Part shown: positions 7,673 to 16,160 of the stretch, piece by piece
Numbering within the stretch: position 1 is the stretch's first letter
How the letters are laid out: every line of letters starts with the position of its first letter
Origin: Proteobacteria bacterium UBA1844
GTDB taxonomy: Bacteria > Pseudomonadota > Gammaproteobacteria > Steroidobacterales > Woeseiaceae
Reading direction: 5' to 3'
DNA: 25,096 bases
Assembly: GCA_002338615.1 (NCBI GenBank)
Contig: DDIS01000085.1
Span: 76,350 to 101,445 of the forward strand
Position numbers and translations under genes: made by a program
Notes under the pieces: model-generated
Databases searched by the model: none
Seen by the model: the letters and a program-made list of their open reading frames with translations, nothing else
What the model was told of the DNA's origin: nothing

Positions 7673-8878
7673 ATGCGCGAAGCTGTCATCGTTTCCACCG
7701 CTCGCACAGCCCTTGCGAAGTCCGTGCGCGGCACATTCAACAACACGCACGGGATCACCCTGGCTGGCCATGCTTTGCAGCATGCGATCGGGCGTGCCGG
7801 GGTGGATCCTGCAGAGGTCGAAGACGTTATCGTCGGTTGCGGGCACCCCGAAGGTGCGACCGGCTTTAATATTGCGCGCAATGCAGCGATAGCGGCTGGG
7901 TGTCCGGTGTCAACCGCGGGCACGACAATCAATCGATATTGTTCATCCGGCCTGCAGGCTATTGCAGTCGCGGCCGGGCGCATCGTCGTCGAACAGGTTC
8001 CGGTAATGGCGGCCGGTGGTGTTGAATCTATCTCCCTTGTGCAACTAGGCGGACATTTCAACAAGTTCCATGCCACCGACGAAGAAGTTTTTGCGCGTAT
8101 GCCGCAGCTATGGATGACGATGATAGAAACCGCGGAGATTGTTGCCGAACGTTACAAGGTGTCACGCGAAGCACAAGACGAATTCGCGTTATCAAGCCAG
8201 CAACGTACGGCTGCCGCACAAGAGGCTGGCCGCTTCGCAGACGAGATAGTGCCGCTGACGACGTCCTGGAAAAAAGTGGACCGGGAAACCGGTGCGGAGT
8301 CTTTCGAAGAGCGCACGGCCGACAAGGACGAGTGCAATCGACCGGATACCACGCTGGAAGGGCTGGCCAGCTTAAAGCCCGTGTTCAAGGACGGGCAGCA
8401 GGTCAAGCTTGGCAAATACATCACTGCCGGCAATGCGAGTCAGTTTGCGGATGGCGCAAGTGCCTGTGTTTTGATGGAAGCCAAGGAGGCTGTGCGCCAG
8501 GGTATCGAGCCGCTCGGTGCGTTGCGCGGCTTTGCCGTACATGGTTGCGAGCCGGACGAAATGGGCATCGGACCGGTATACGCGGTGCCACGCTTGCTCG
8601 AGCGGCATGGTCTTAAAGTCGACGATATCGATCTCTGGGAATTGAATGAAGCCTTCGCGAGCCAGGCCCTGTACTGCCGTGACAAGCTGGGGATCGATCC
8701 TGAAAAGCTTAATGTCAATGGCGGTGCAATATCGATTGGCCATCCTTACGGCATGACCGGCGCGCGCTGTGCGGGCCACTTGTTGCTGGAAGGCAAGCGT
8801 CGCGGCGCGCGCTACGGCGTGGTTACGATGTGTGTCGGTGCGGGCATGGGTGCTGCAGGTCTGTTTGAAATTTTTTGA
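7673..8878 (+). CDS. Thiolase (acetyl-CoA C-acyltransferase family)
   Basis: Encodes 401 aa, a normal thiolase length. Thiolases cleave 3-ketoacyl-CoA with CoA, or condense two acyl-CoA molecules. The three signature regions are intact. They are the nucleophile Cys90 in NRYCSSGLQAI, His357 in GGAISIGHPYGMTGAR, and the acid-base Cys387 in VVTMCVGAGMGAAG; NEAFA is also present. ATG 7673 is preceded by GAGGA. It stands alone between the receptor and the convergent flavoprotein gene, without a beta-oxidation partner, so I cannot say whether it serves fatty acid degradation, acetoacetyl-CoA formation or another pathway. Acetyl-CoA is an end product of inositol catabolism, but no direct link is visible. 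Confidence 0.92.
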   Translation: MREAVIVSTARTALAKSVRGTFNNTHGITLAGHALQHAIGRAGVDPAEVEDVIVGCGHPEGATGFNIARNAAIAAGCPVSTAGTTINRYCSSGLQAIAVAAGRIVVEQVPVMAAGGVESISLVQLGGHFNKFHATDEEVFARMPQLWMTMIETAEIVAERYKVSREAQDEFALSSQQRTAAAQEAGRFADEIVPLTTSWKKVDRETGAESFEERTADKDECNRPDTTLEGLASLKPVFKDGQQVKLGKYITAGNASQFADGASACVLMEAKEAVRQGIEPLGALRGFAVHGCEPDEMGIGPVYAVPRLLERHGLKVDDIDLWELNEAFASQALYCRDKLGIDPEKLNVNGGAISIGHPYGMTGARCAGHLLLEGKRRGARYGVVTMCVGAGMGAAGLFEIF

Positions 8879-8896
8879 AGCACAGCCCGCGAATGC

Positions 8897-10738
8897 TTAG
8901 CCCGGCAAATCCGCAACAGCACGGTGCGCCTGGCTGATTGCGGTATTGGTATCTGCGGATGCACCTGCATCGGAATTCGCGATAGCGATGCGGCCAAATG
9001 TCTGCCTGCCTATCACCCAGGGCTTGTCAGCCTCGCTTGGCCAATCCGGTTCCCACAATAGCCCCGGATTGTAGGCGTAGCCGTGTGACCAGCGATTGAC
9101 CGTAATGCCGGCGATATCCCGCTCCACGTCGAAACCCGTATTGCCGAGGGCTGCATCGAGTTGTGCATAAACATGCTCCTCGTAAGTTTTGAATGCGGTG
9201 GTGAGCAACTGCTGGCGCCCGGCGCGCCATTGCTCGGGGCCACGGATATCCTCGAAGTACGGTACGTGACACATGTGCAATGCCATCGGATCGTCGGGAG
9301 AGGCGCCGAATTTATAGTCGCCCATTGAAACCGGGTAGTCGAGTTCAACCTGCTTGTAATAGTCATTCGTGTAATAAACGAATGACGCACCGAGTTCAGA
9401 CAATGCGCGCCAGTTTTTCGCCATGACCTTGGTATATACCAGCGGAATTTTGACGTTGTACTGCAAACCTTCAACCTGTGCTTCGGAAAGTTCAGGGCAA
9501 AGGTAGGGAATTGCACTGTTGTAACAGGCCATGATGCAATGCTTCGCGCGCACCGCGTGTGCAGTGCCATGTGTCACATACGTAACTTCCACCCGCTTTT
9601 CGTTGGCCGTATGCGCTGCGTTTACGACCGTGCTGTTCAGCCTGATGCGTGTGGCGGCCCCCGGCTTATCCAGTTGTGTGTAGTCCAGCTTCGCCGTAAC
9701 GACATCTTCCATGCTGCTACCCGGTAGTGCATCGGGCAGCAATGCGCGTACCAGGAGGCGCGCAACCGAGGCATTGCCGTCCGGAAAATGGAATATATAG
9801 GGCTCGTCGCCGCGATGACCGACGCGCGGCATCGTGTATGCGAGCCCGGGCATGCCACCACCATCGTCATAACCCTGCACCTGGATAGCGGGAATTTCTT
9901 CGATACCGACGCACCAGAAACTGATGCCCCAGCGACGATACATTTCGAGCACCTGCTGATCCATTCTTGCGTAGTCTTTCAGGAACTCGTAGTAGCTGAT
10001 GTTGCTGAGCAGCCTGGCTTTCTCGTCGCGACTCATACCGGGCAAGTAGTCACGTTGTTCCGTAAAAATTCGCACGAGGTCCGCCTTTGCCCGGTCGGAC
10101 ATCGGTGTTCGTGCTGCGAAGTCCTTCCACGGTATATCGCCATAGCCGACGGCAACGGCCTGCCGCCCGTAGGTTTTCTGATCAAACACAACGGCTTTGC
10201 TAAGTTTCATCGAGGCGTACAGGTCCTGATCGTAGTACTCATAAAAACGCTGTAAATCGACGCCAATCCCGGCAAGCAGTTGCCGGGCAACTTCCGTATA
10301 CGCGGAAGGCGTATCGATGGACTCGGTTCCGCCGTAGGCTATTCGTGTTTTTCCGTTCACGGAAAACTCGTTGCGCTTTGCGTGCCCACCAAAGTCGTCA
10401 TGATTGTCGAGCAGCAAAATACGCGCGTCCGGGTGGGCCTTGCGATAGAACCAGGCGCATGACAAACCGCTGATGCCTGCGCCGGCAATCACCAGGTCAA
10501 AGTCGTCTTCAGCAGGTGGTGCGCGCCAGGCTTGCCCCGCGACCCGGGCATGCATGGTTTCCCAGGAACCATCGTGGTTGCCTCGCAGCCCGGTCAGTGC
10601 TGGTGGGTAGTAGCGATCTGTCGCCTGCTTCGACGTGGGATCAGACCCGAAAACCTCGGCCCAGGGAGTAAACAACGAGCTGCCAATCGCAACCTGGGTG
10701 CCGTTTAGAAAGTCCCGTCGAGTAATTTTGCAGGTCAT
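8897..10738 (-). CDS. Tat-exported FAD-dependent amine oxidase-like protein (spermidine dehydrogenase-like)
   Basis: Encodes 613 aa. The N-terminus carries a twin-arginine motif, ITRRDFL (Arg7-Arg8), with a weakly hydrophobic stretch, suggesting folded export to the periplasm. The FAD-binding Rossmann motif VIAGAGISGLSCAW is at residues 83-96, followed by the acidic strand end LLLDNHDDFGGHAKRNEF. The C-terminus (GRIAIANSDAGA) completes the FAD site. From memory, the length, Tat signal and DNHDDFGGHAKR resemble SpdH of Pseudomonas aeruginosa, which oxidises spermidine; other amines are possible. ATG 10738 lacks a clear Shine-Dalgarno but no better start exists. It follows the cytochrome P460 gene by 122 bp on the same strand. 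Convergent with the thiolase, 18 bp apart. Confidence 0.75.
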   Translation of the reverse strand: MTCKITRRDFLNGTQVAIGSSLFTPWAEVFGSDPTSKQATDRYYPPALTGLRGNHDGSWETMHARVAGQAWRAPPAEDDFDLVIAGAGISGLSCAWFYRKAHPDARILLLDNHDDFGGHAKRNEFSVNGKTRIAYGGTESIDTPSAYTEVARQLLAGIGVDLQRFYEYYDQDLYASMKLSKAVVFDQKTYGRQAVAVGYGDIPWKDFAARTPMSDRAKADLVRIFTEQRDYLPGMSRDEKARLLSNISYYEFLKDYARMDQQVLEMYRRWGISFWCVGIEEIPAIQVQGYDDGGGMPGLAYTMPRVGHRGDEPYIFHFPDGNASVARLLVRALLPDALPGSSMEDVVTAKLDYTQLDKPGAATRIRLNSTVVNAAHTANEKRVEVTYVTHGTAHAVRAKHCIMACYNSAIPYLCPELSEAQVEGLQYNVKIPLVYTKVMAKNWRALSELGASFVYYTNDYYKQVELDYPVSMGDYKFGASPDDPMALHMCHVPYFEDIRGPEQWRAGRQQLLTTAFKTYEEHVYAQLDAALGNTGFDVERDIAGITVNRWSHGYAYNPGLLWEPDWPSEADKPWVIGRQTFGRIAIANSDAGASADTNTAISQAHRAVADLPG

Positions 10739-10860
10739 GCACGAAGCATAGCCGATTCGGCGGCCTGGAGTGTCCTGCCTCGGTGGCTCAGCGAACCAAA
10801 GAGACAGGACCTTGATGGAGCTTACTGCTTCGGCGGATTGACTATCTGGACTATCTGGCT

Positions 10861-11463
10861 TTAGCGCTTGCCACCCGCGCCGAGCTCGCCGGCCGCTTTG
10901 GCAGCCCGCAATACCGGGTAGTGCTGGGTGAATACAAAGTCATCGGCAGCGGCTCCCGCGTGACAGGCATTGCAGGACTCGGTTGCAAATTTTTCAGCCG
11001 TGTCGGTCAAACCCTTGAGATCGGGCGTGCTGAAGCTGAAGTACGCCCAGTTTCCGGGTTCATCGGCAAAAAGTTTGCTGCTTTTGATCGTCGCCGCGAG
11101 ACCGATAAAGTTTCCCGGAAAGTAGCCATTGCCACTGGCAGAGGCTTTGACGCCAACATCGACCAGCTCTTTCACGAGTATCGTTCCGTCACGAAACGTA
11201 CCGTTTTTCTTCCAGTGTGCCCAGCTTTCGGGATCGATGTAGACGTTATGAAATTCGGGGAACGCGGCCTTGCCGTCATTCAGTTCGTTCGGGGTTACCG
11301 GTGCGCCGACGAACACCCATTCGCGATAATCGGTCGGCCGCTCAAGTTTTCCATTTTTGAATTTGAAATACTCATCAGCCGAGGCGACGCTCATCGCGAG
11401 TGCTGGCATTGCAAATGCAAGAAGCATGCGGAGAATTGAAATATTGATCCGTTGTTGAAACAT
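10861..11463 (-). CDS. Exported cytochrome P460-family c-type haem protein
   Basis: Encodes 200 aa from ATG 11463, chosen because GGGAG precedes it and it begins a clear signal peptide (cleavage after SVASA, near residue 29). The frame is open 23 codons further upstream without such support. One haem c site, CNACH, is at residues 164-168. The length, the sequence FRDGTILVKEL and the C-terminal position of the haem motif fit the cytochrome P460 family. P460 enzymes oxidise hydroxylamine or bind NO through a lysine-crosslinked haem; Lys98 is a candidate crosslinking residue but I cannot verify it. Cytochrome c'-beta proteins share the fold without the crosslink. It precedes the Tat-exported flavoprotein and diverges from an AraC regulator; it might accept electrons from the flavoprotein. 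Confidence 0.8.
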   Translation of the reverse strand: MFQQRINISILRMLLAFAMPALAMSVASADEYFKFKNGKLERPTDYREWVFVGAPVTPNELNDGKAAFPEFHNVYIDPESWAHWKKNGTFRDGTILVKELVDVGVKASASGNGYFPGNFIGLAATIKSSKLFADEPGNWAYFSFSTPDLKGLTDTAEKFATESCNACHAGAAADDFVFTQHYPVLRAAKAAGELGAGGKR

Positions 11464-11570
11464 GACTAGGCTCCCGTAAGAAATGACGAGCACTATCGCT
11501 CGCCGGTATTGATGGCAAAATAGTGTATGCAATGCGGCTCCACCAAACGCGCACCCTGAGGATCGAAAAA

Positions 11571-12512
11571 GTGACTGAGAGGCTCAACGAACAGGGCGGT
11601 TTTGATGTCCTCAGCGACGTACTGGAGACGCTCCGCTTTCGCGGATCTATTTTCTTCCAGTCGGACCTTGCTGCGCCGTGGGGGATCTCGCTGGCAACCA
11701 GCGGCATTCCGCGCTTTCACATCGTCTTGTCCGGTGAGTGTTTTGTCGGCTCCGACGAGGAGGACGTTTTGCACGTCCGGCCAACTGACATCGTCATGCT
11801 GCCGAACGGCCACTACCATTGGATAGCAGACCGTCCCGGCCGACAAATGGTCGCGGATAGCCGCGCAGGCGAAGCCTGCGAGCTTGGCAACCCATTGTTT
11901 CAGCAGGGAGAAATTACGAACCGAATCATGTGTGGCATTGTCCACTACGATCAGGATTCGCCGCACCCGATCCTGGAGAGTTTGCCGCGGCTACTCCACT
12001 TTCCGAAAGTGGGGCCCATGGAACCCATCGGTATGACTGTGCAAATGATCGACGCGGAAGTGCGGCGTGTTAAGTCGAATCGCAGCCCGATACTTGATCG
12101 AATGACCGAAGTCCTTTTTCTGCAGTTATTGAACCACTACGTCGACAACACCGCGGATTCGAGCGGTTTTCTCGTGGCTTTACGCGATCGCCGCTTGCGC
12201 AGGGCCCTGGAGTTGATTCACCTGCAACCGGAAGCAAACTGGACCCTTGCCTCGCTCGGCGAACAGGTTGGCATGTCGCGCGCGACGCTGGTGCGGCGCT
12301 TTGAGGACGCCATCGGTGTCGCACCGATGCGTTACATCGGCAATTGGCGACTGTTGAAAGCGCATAACCTGGTTCGATACACCGCGGAGCCGCTCGAGCA
12401 AATCGCGGAGAAAACCGGTTTTGCATCGGCGCGGACGCTGGGCAAGGCATTTCTACGCCAATATGCCATGACGCCGAGCAGCCTTCGACGCAAGACCAGG
12501 AACTTGAACTGA
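11571..12512 (+). CDS. AraC-family transcriptional regulator with N-terminal cupin
   Basis: Encodes 313 aa. An N-terminal cupin-like sensor (about residues 10-180, with LRFRGSIFFQSDLAAPWG, then PRFHIVLSGEC and DIVMLPNGHYHWI) is joined to two AraC helix-turn-helix motifs near residues 205-310 (LASLGEQVGMSRATLVRRF; LEQIAEKTGFAS). I chose GTG 11571, preceded by GAGGA at 8 nt and matching the usual start of this subfamily. ATG 11532 and GTG 11523 are in-frame alternatives without a visible Shine-Dalgarno. It diverges from the cytochrome P460 gene with about 107 bp between starts, so it probably regulates P460 and the flavoprotein. The inducer is unknown. Convergent with the membrane-protein gene, 7 bp apart. 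Confidence 0.88.
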   Translation: MTERLNEQGGFDVLSDVLETLRFRGSIFFQSDLAAPWGISLATSGIPRFHIVLSGECFVGSDEEDVLHVRPTDIVMLPNGHYHWIADRPGRQMVADSRAGEACELGNPLFQQGEITNRIMCGIVHYDQDSPHPILESLPRLLHFPKVGPMEPIGMTVQMIDAEVRRVKSNRSPILDRMTEVLFLQLLNHYVDNTADSSGFLVALRDRRLRRALELIHLQPEANWTLASLGEQVGMSRATLVRRFEDAIGVAPMRYIGNWRLLKAHNLVRYTAEPLEQIAEKTGFASARTLGKAFLRQYAMTPSSLRRKTRNLN

Positions 12513-12519
12513 GCCGACG

Positions 12520-13365
12520 CTAATGCTTCTGCAAGCTAGCCGTGCGCGCAATCATGCCCTTGAACAACTCGATGATCAGCCAGACGAACACGACTGGCAA
12601 TATGATCGTCTGCAGCACGAACAACACTATGAGATTGATGACATGTTCAGTGGCCTGCGACGTGCTCGACTTTAGCTTGTCCAGTCGTGCTTCGACGTTC
12701 ATGGACTGCAGCGTGTTGCGAACCGAAGTGCCGAGTCGATCCAGCAGTGACTGATCCGGATCCATCCGGAGCTCGTCCTGCTCATTGAGCTCTTCGATTT
12801 CAACGCGGGTCGCTTCAAGCGCAGATGTCGCAGCCGCCTGTTCCGGTTCGAGAAAATGGTTGGCCACAACGTTGGTACCGATCACCAGCGCGGGCACAAT
12901 GAAGCGCACGACCAGCATCATCAGCAAAACCCGACTGCCAATCGCCAGCCAGCGGCTTTCCTGGGTCCTGGGCCACCAGATAGCGATGATTGCAAGCAGC
13001 CCGGCGACCGCCAGCGCTGCGGAAGTACCCCACCAGCTACTGATCTTCAACAGGATATTTTGTACGCCAAGGGACGTGGTGGCGATCAGCATCACGCTCG
13101 AGAATTGTTCAACCAGGTCGTTGATCGGGTCGAGTACCTGGCCAATGCCTAGATTCACGCCAACACCACCTGGTTCCAGGGCCAGCTCCGTGCCTTGGGC
13201 AAGAGAAATAACGCCGTTTAAGGTGCGGGCCACAGCGAACGTTACCAGGGCACGTTTGAATGCAGCTTCAGCATAGGTCTCAGCCGTCTTGTCAACAATG
13301 CCACTTGCCGCAATTCCGACGGACAGCAGTGCAACGATTGTCCAGAGAATTTTTCGCTTGACCAT
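12520..13365 (-). CDS. Unrecognised multi-pass membrane protein
   Basis: Encodes 281 aa that I cannot assign to a family. Hydrophobic segments are visible at about residues 5-23, 88-108, 114-131, 139-167 and 241-267, suggesting four or five membrane spans or a signal peptide plus four. Between the last two lies a charged, glutamate-rich stretch (about 173-235, with EIEELNEQDELRMDPDQ) that could form a helical or coiled-coil soluble domain. The end is basic (MIARTASLQKH). ATG 13365 has a weak GGTGA upstream. Oriented divergently from the serine hydrolase gene with 69 bp between starts, and convergent with the AraC gene, so it forms its own unit. No function is proposed. Confidence 0.7.
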   Translation of the reverse strand: MVKRKILWTIVALLSVGIAASGIVDKTAETYAEAAFKRALVTFAVARTLNGVISLAQGTELALEPGGVGVNLGIGQVLDPINDLVEQFSSVMLIATTSLGVQNILLKISSWWGTSAALAVAGLLAIIAIWWPRTQESRWLAIGSRVLLMMLVVRFIVPALVIGTNVVANHFLEPEQAAATSALEATRVEIEELNEQDELRMDPDQSLLDRLGTSVRNTLQSMNVEARLDKLKSSTSQATEHVINLIVLFVLQTIILPVVFVWLIIELFKGMIARTASLQKH

Positions 13366-13434
13366 AGTGTGTCACCAGGCTGACTTGCTGGCGCAAATGC
13401 TACCATGGGAAAATGTCCATGAGGGAATGATCAG

Positions 13435-14502
13435 ATGAGTGCGAGCCGGAACGACGGAGCAAAAATTGCAATCGCCGCCATGCTTGCCGGACCATTGCTT
13501 GCGACCGTTGTCGCATGCGCACGCCAGCCCGACCGGCAGCTGGATGAACTGTTCGTGGACTACAGCGCCAGCGACAGGCCTGGAGCCTCTGTAATCGTAA
13601 TCAAGCAAGGGGTACCTGTGGCGATCAGGAGTTACGGCAGCGCAGATATTGAGCGTGGAATCGCGATAAAACCCGAGACGAATTTTCGCCTTGCCTCAAT
13701 ATCCAAGCAATTTACTGCAACCGCGATAATGATGCTGGTGGAACGCGGCGAGCTGCAACTCGATTCAACATTGACTGAATTGCTTGACGAGTTTCCGGAC
13801 TATGGTAGCAACATCACGTTACGTCACCTGCTGCAACACAACTCGGGCCTGATTGACTATGAATTCCTCATGGCGGACGATTTTTCCGGCCAGGTATCGG
13901 ACCTCGATGCCCTGAACCTGGTTGCAGAGCGTGACTCGACCTATTTCGATCCGGGCACAGAATTCCGGTACAGCAATACCGGCTACGCGATTCTTGCTGT
14001 CTTGGTGGAACGGGTATCTGGCCAGCCGTATGCGGAATTTCTCGAGCAGAATATTTTCGAGCCACTGGGAATGGATAATACGGTGGCGTACCAGAAGGGC
14101 ATATCGACGGTAGCGAACCGCGCCTATGGATATACCGTCGACGAGCAGGGCGTGCGTGACACCGACCAAAGCAGCACCAGCGCCGTGCTCGGCGACGGTG
14201 GGATATATACGTCGGTGCTGGACTATTTCAAATGGGACCAGGCGCTGTACACAGATCGCCTGCTATCCCGGGCATCGCTGGAGCAAATGTGGACGCCGAA
14301 TTTTGGCGACTACGGTTTCGGCTGGCGTATCGACAACTACAAGGGTCACAAGCGTTTGCACCATGATGGTGAGACGAGTGGCTTTCGCAACTATGTAATA
14401 CGTATCCCGGATGAGCAGCTTACGGTCCTCGTGCTTACCAACCGCAGTGCGCCCGATGTAAAGCCGCTCGCGGAGGCGGTTGTGGAACTCTATCTTCCGT
14501 AA
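13435..14502 (+). CDS. Class C beta-lactamase-fold serine hydrolase, probable lipoprotein
   Basis: Encodes 355 aa of the serine beta-lactamase/D-alanyl-D-alanine carboxypeptidase family (PF00144). The catalytic motifs are all present: SxxK as Ser88-Ile-Ser-Lys91 (LASISKQFTA), YxN as Tyr179-Ser-Asn181 (YSNTGY), and HxG as His310-Asp-Gly312 (replacing KTG, as in esterase or peptidase members). The start of the protein is a signal peptide with a probable lipobox TVVAC (Cys28). Members hydrolyse peptidoglycan peptides, D-amino-acid peptides, esters or beta-lactams; sequence alone does not decide, and a resistance role is not implied. ATG 13435 follows GAGGG. Its convergence on the D-aminoacylase-like gene, 24 bp away, makes a role in D-peptide turnover possible. 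Confidence 0.87.
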   Translation: MSASRNDGAKIAIAAMLAGPLLATVVACARQPDRQLDELFVDYSASDRPGASVIVIKQGVPVAIRSYGSADIERGIAIKPETNFRLASISKQFTATAIMMLVERGELQLDSTLTELLDEFPDYGSNITLRHLLQHNSGLIDYEFLMADDFSGQVSDLDALNLVAERDSTYFDPGTEFRYSNTGYAILAVLVERVSGQPYAEFLEQNIFEPLGMDNTVAYQKGISTVANRAYGYTVDEQGVRDTDQSSTSAVLGDGGIYTSVLDYFKWDQALYTDRLLSRASLEQMWTPNFGDYGFGWRIDNYKGHKRLHHDGETSGFRNYVIRIPDEQLTVLVLTNRSAPDVKPLAEAVVELYLP

Positions 14503-14526
14503 CAGCTCGCCGGACTGGGGGCTGGT

Positions 14527-16074
14527 CTACGTCGATGGCAATAAAACCCGACCATGCAATGCGCCGTCCATCTTGCCGTTCTCGCGCGCCAACTTGCCGT
14601 TCACAATGACCAGGTCGAAGCCAACGGCCAGCTGCATCGGATCGGCAAAGCTTGCCGTTTCGTGTACCTGTTCAGGTTTGAATACCAGCAGATCGGCCTT
14701 CATGCCTGGCGCAATTACGCCGCGGTCGGTAATGCCAAGTATTGAGGCGGCTAACGATGTCATTTTGCGAATAGCCTCGGGCAGGGTTAGCATTTTTTCC
14801 TTCTCCACATATCGCTCGATGATTCGTGCGAACGTGCCGTACGCCCGTGGATGGAATGTCGTCGGACTGCCATCTGATGATACGCTGACGTACGGATCGG
14901 CAAGTAGTCGCGACTGCAGCTGATCGTCCATCACGAAATAGGCAGCGTCGGCTCCCGAGGGACCAATGATGTCGATCAACACGTCTTCAAACGGCATCTC
15001 CATTTGCAGAGCGACCTCGGCCAGCGTCTTACCCGTGTACGGCGCCGTGCCGAGCAAGGTTGCTTCGGGGGCGCCGCGTTGCTCAACTTTATTGCGCAGA
15101 TACTCCCGTAGTTCACCGTGGCGCCCAGTAACGGCCTGCCGGAATTGTTCGTCAGATTTGGCCCAGACCGGAAAAAGCAGGCCGATTCCCGTGTAACTGG
15201 CCATGTACGGGTAGACGTCCGCCGTGACCTTGATGCCACTGGCGCGTGCCGCAGAAAGCAGCGCCAGAATTTCTTCGGCACGTTCCTTACCTTTGCCATG
15301 TACGGATTTAAGATGCGATACGTGCACGGGCGCATAGTGTCCCTGCGCCAACAGTTCCTGGATTGAAGTATCCAGTTGGTCATCGTCCTCGCTGCGCATA
15401 TGGCTCATGATGATGCGCCCCTTCTGCCCGACCAGCTCCGCGAGAATCTTGAGTTCATCTTCCTGCGCATACAGGCCAGGCTCGTATTCGAGCCCGGTAC
15501 TCAGGCCGAACGATACGTCCAGTGCGTTGGCGAGCATCGCACGCATTCCCTGCAGGTGCTGTGCATCCGGTTCGACCGTTCGTCTGACGCCGCTCAGTTC
15601 CCGCAGTGAACCATGGCCGACGAATGTCAGCATGTTGGGCCCAATGCCGTTCTTACTGACCTGCTGCAGCCAGTTAGCGAGCTGCTCGACCTCTGCGCTG
15701 GAACCATCCTGCCCGAGCGTAATCGTCGTAACGCCCATAGCCAGGAAATTCTCGAAGTACGGTGTCTCCAGCGGATCGCCATGCGCATGAAGGTCGATGA
15801 AGCCCGGCGTGACAACACGGCCTGTGGCATCGATACGTCGGATGACCCGTTGTCGCAGGTCTGCGGCACTGAAATCGCTGTTGCCTACGAATACGATTTC
15901 GTCGCCGACCACCACGATATCCGCCAGCCTGGGGAGGCTGCCAGTGCCGTCAACTACCTGCCCATTCTCAATGAGCAGATCGATCTGTCCGAAGTCGGGC
16001 AAAAAGCCCGGAGCCGGACGATCGCAGGCCGAGGCACATACCAGGATCGTCAAAAACCCGGCAATTTTTCGCAT
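14527..16074 (-). CDS. D-aminoacylase-family amidohydrolase, probable lipoprotein
   Basis: Encodes 515 aa from ATG 16074, chosen because it starts a lipoprotein signal (MRKIAGFLTILVCASAC, Cys17). A GTG at 16164 overlapping the regulator stop (GTGA) is in frame but would put 30 non-hydrophobic residues before the signal. Metal-site motifs are present: HAH at 96-98 in GFIDLHAHGD, SHMRSED (His225), HVSHLK (His254) and SSDGSP (Asp401), followed by HPRAYGTF. D-aminoacylases hydrolyse N-acyl-D-amino acids. The Cys that normally follows GVTTxxxG as a metal ligand is replaced by Asp123 (LGQDGSS). Last gene of the epimerase operon; it may cleave acyl or peptide bonds next to D-glutamate or D-alanine. 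Substrate uncertain. Confidence 0.83.
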   Translation of the reverse strand: MRKIAGFLTILVCASACDRPAPGFLPDFGQIDLLIENGQVVDGTGSLPRLADIVVVGDEIVFVGNSDFSAADLRQRVIRRIDATGRVVTPGFIDLHAHGDPLETPYFENFLAMGVTTITLGQDGSSAEVEQLANWLQQVSKNGIGPNMLTFVGHGSLRELSGVRRTVEPDAQHLQGMRAMLANALDVSFGLSTGLEYEPGLYAQEDELKILAELVGQKGRIIMSHMRSEDDDQLDTSIQELLAQGHYAPVHVSHLKSVHGKGKERAEEILALLSAARASGIKVTADVYPYMASYTGIGLLFPVWAKSDEQFRQAVTGRHGELREYLRNKVEQRGAPEATLLGTAPYTGKTLAEVALQMEMPFEDVLIDIIGPSGADAAYFVMDDQLQSRLLADPYVSVSSDGSPTTFHPRAYGTFARIIERYVEKEKMLTLPEAIRKMTSLAASILGITDRGVIAPGMKADLLVFKPEQVHETASFADPMQLAVGFDLVIVNGKLARENGKMDGALHGRVLLPST

Positions 16075-16160
16075 ACGGTGCCAGTCAATATTATGTTGGC
16101 GTGCCGGGGATTCACAAACAGGCTTAACGCCACAACGCGTGAGGTCGATTCGGGCACGTG

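Noticed and set aside
7183..8076. Long minus-strand open frame (297 codons) opposite the receptor end and the thiolase
   Set aside because: It is antisense to two well-supported genes with intact family motifs and encodes no recognisable protein.
10842..10859. Tandem ACTATCTGG repeat in the gap between the P460 and flavoprotein genes
   Set aside because: Only two 9-bp copies, with no sign of a regulatory or mobile role.
13435..14502. Antibiotic-resistance beta-lactamase
   Set aside because: The fold and SxxK/YxN motifs are present, but the third motif is HDG rather than KTG and the context suggests a peptidase or esterase.
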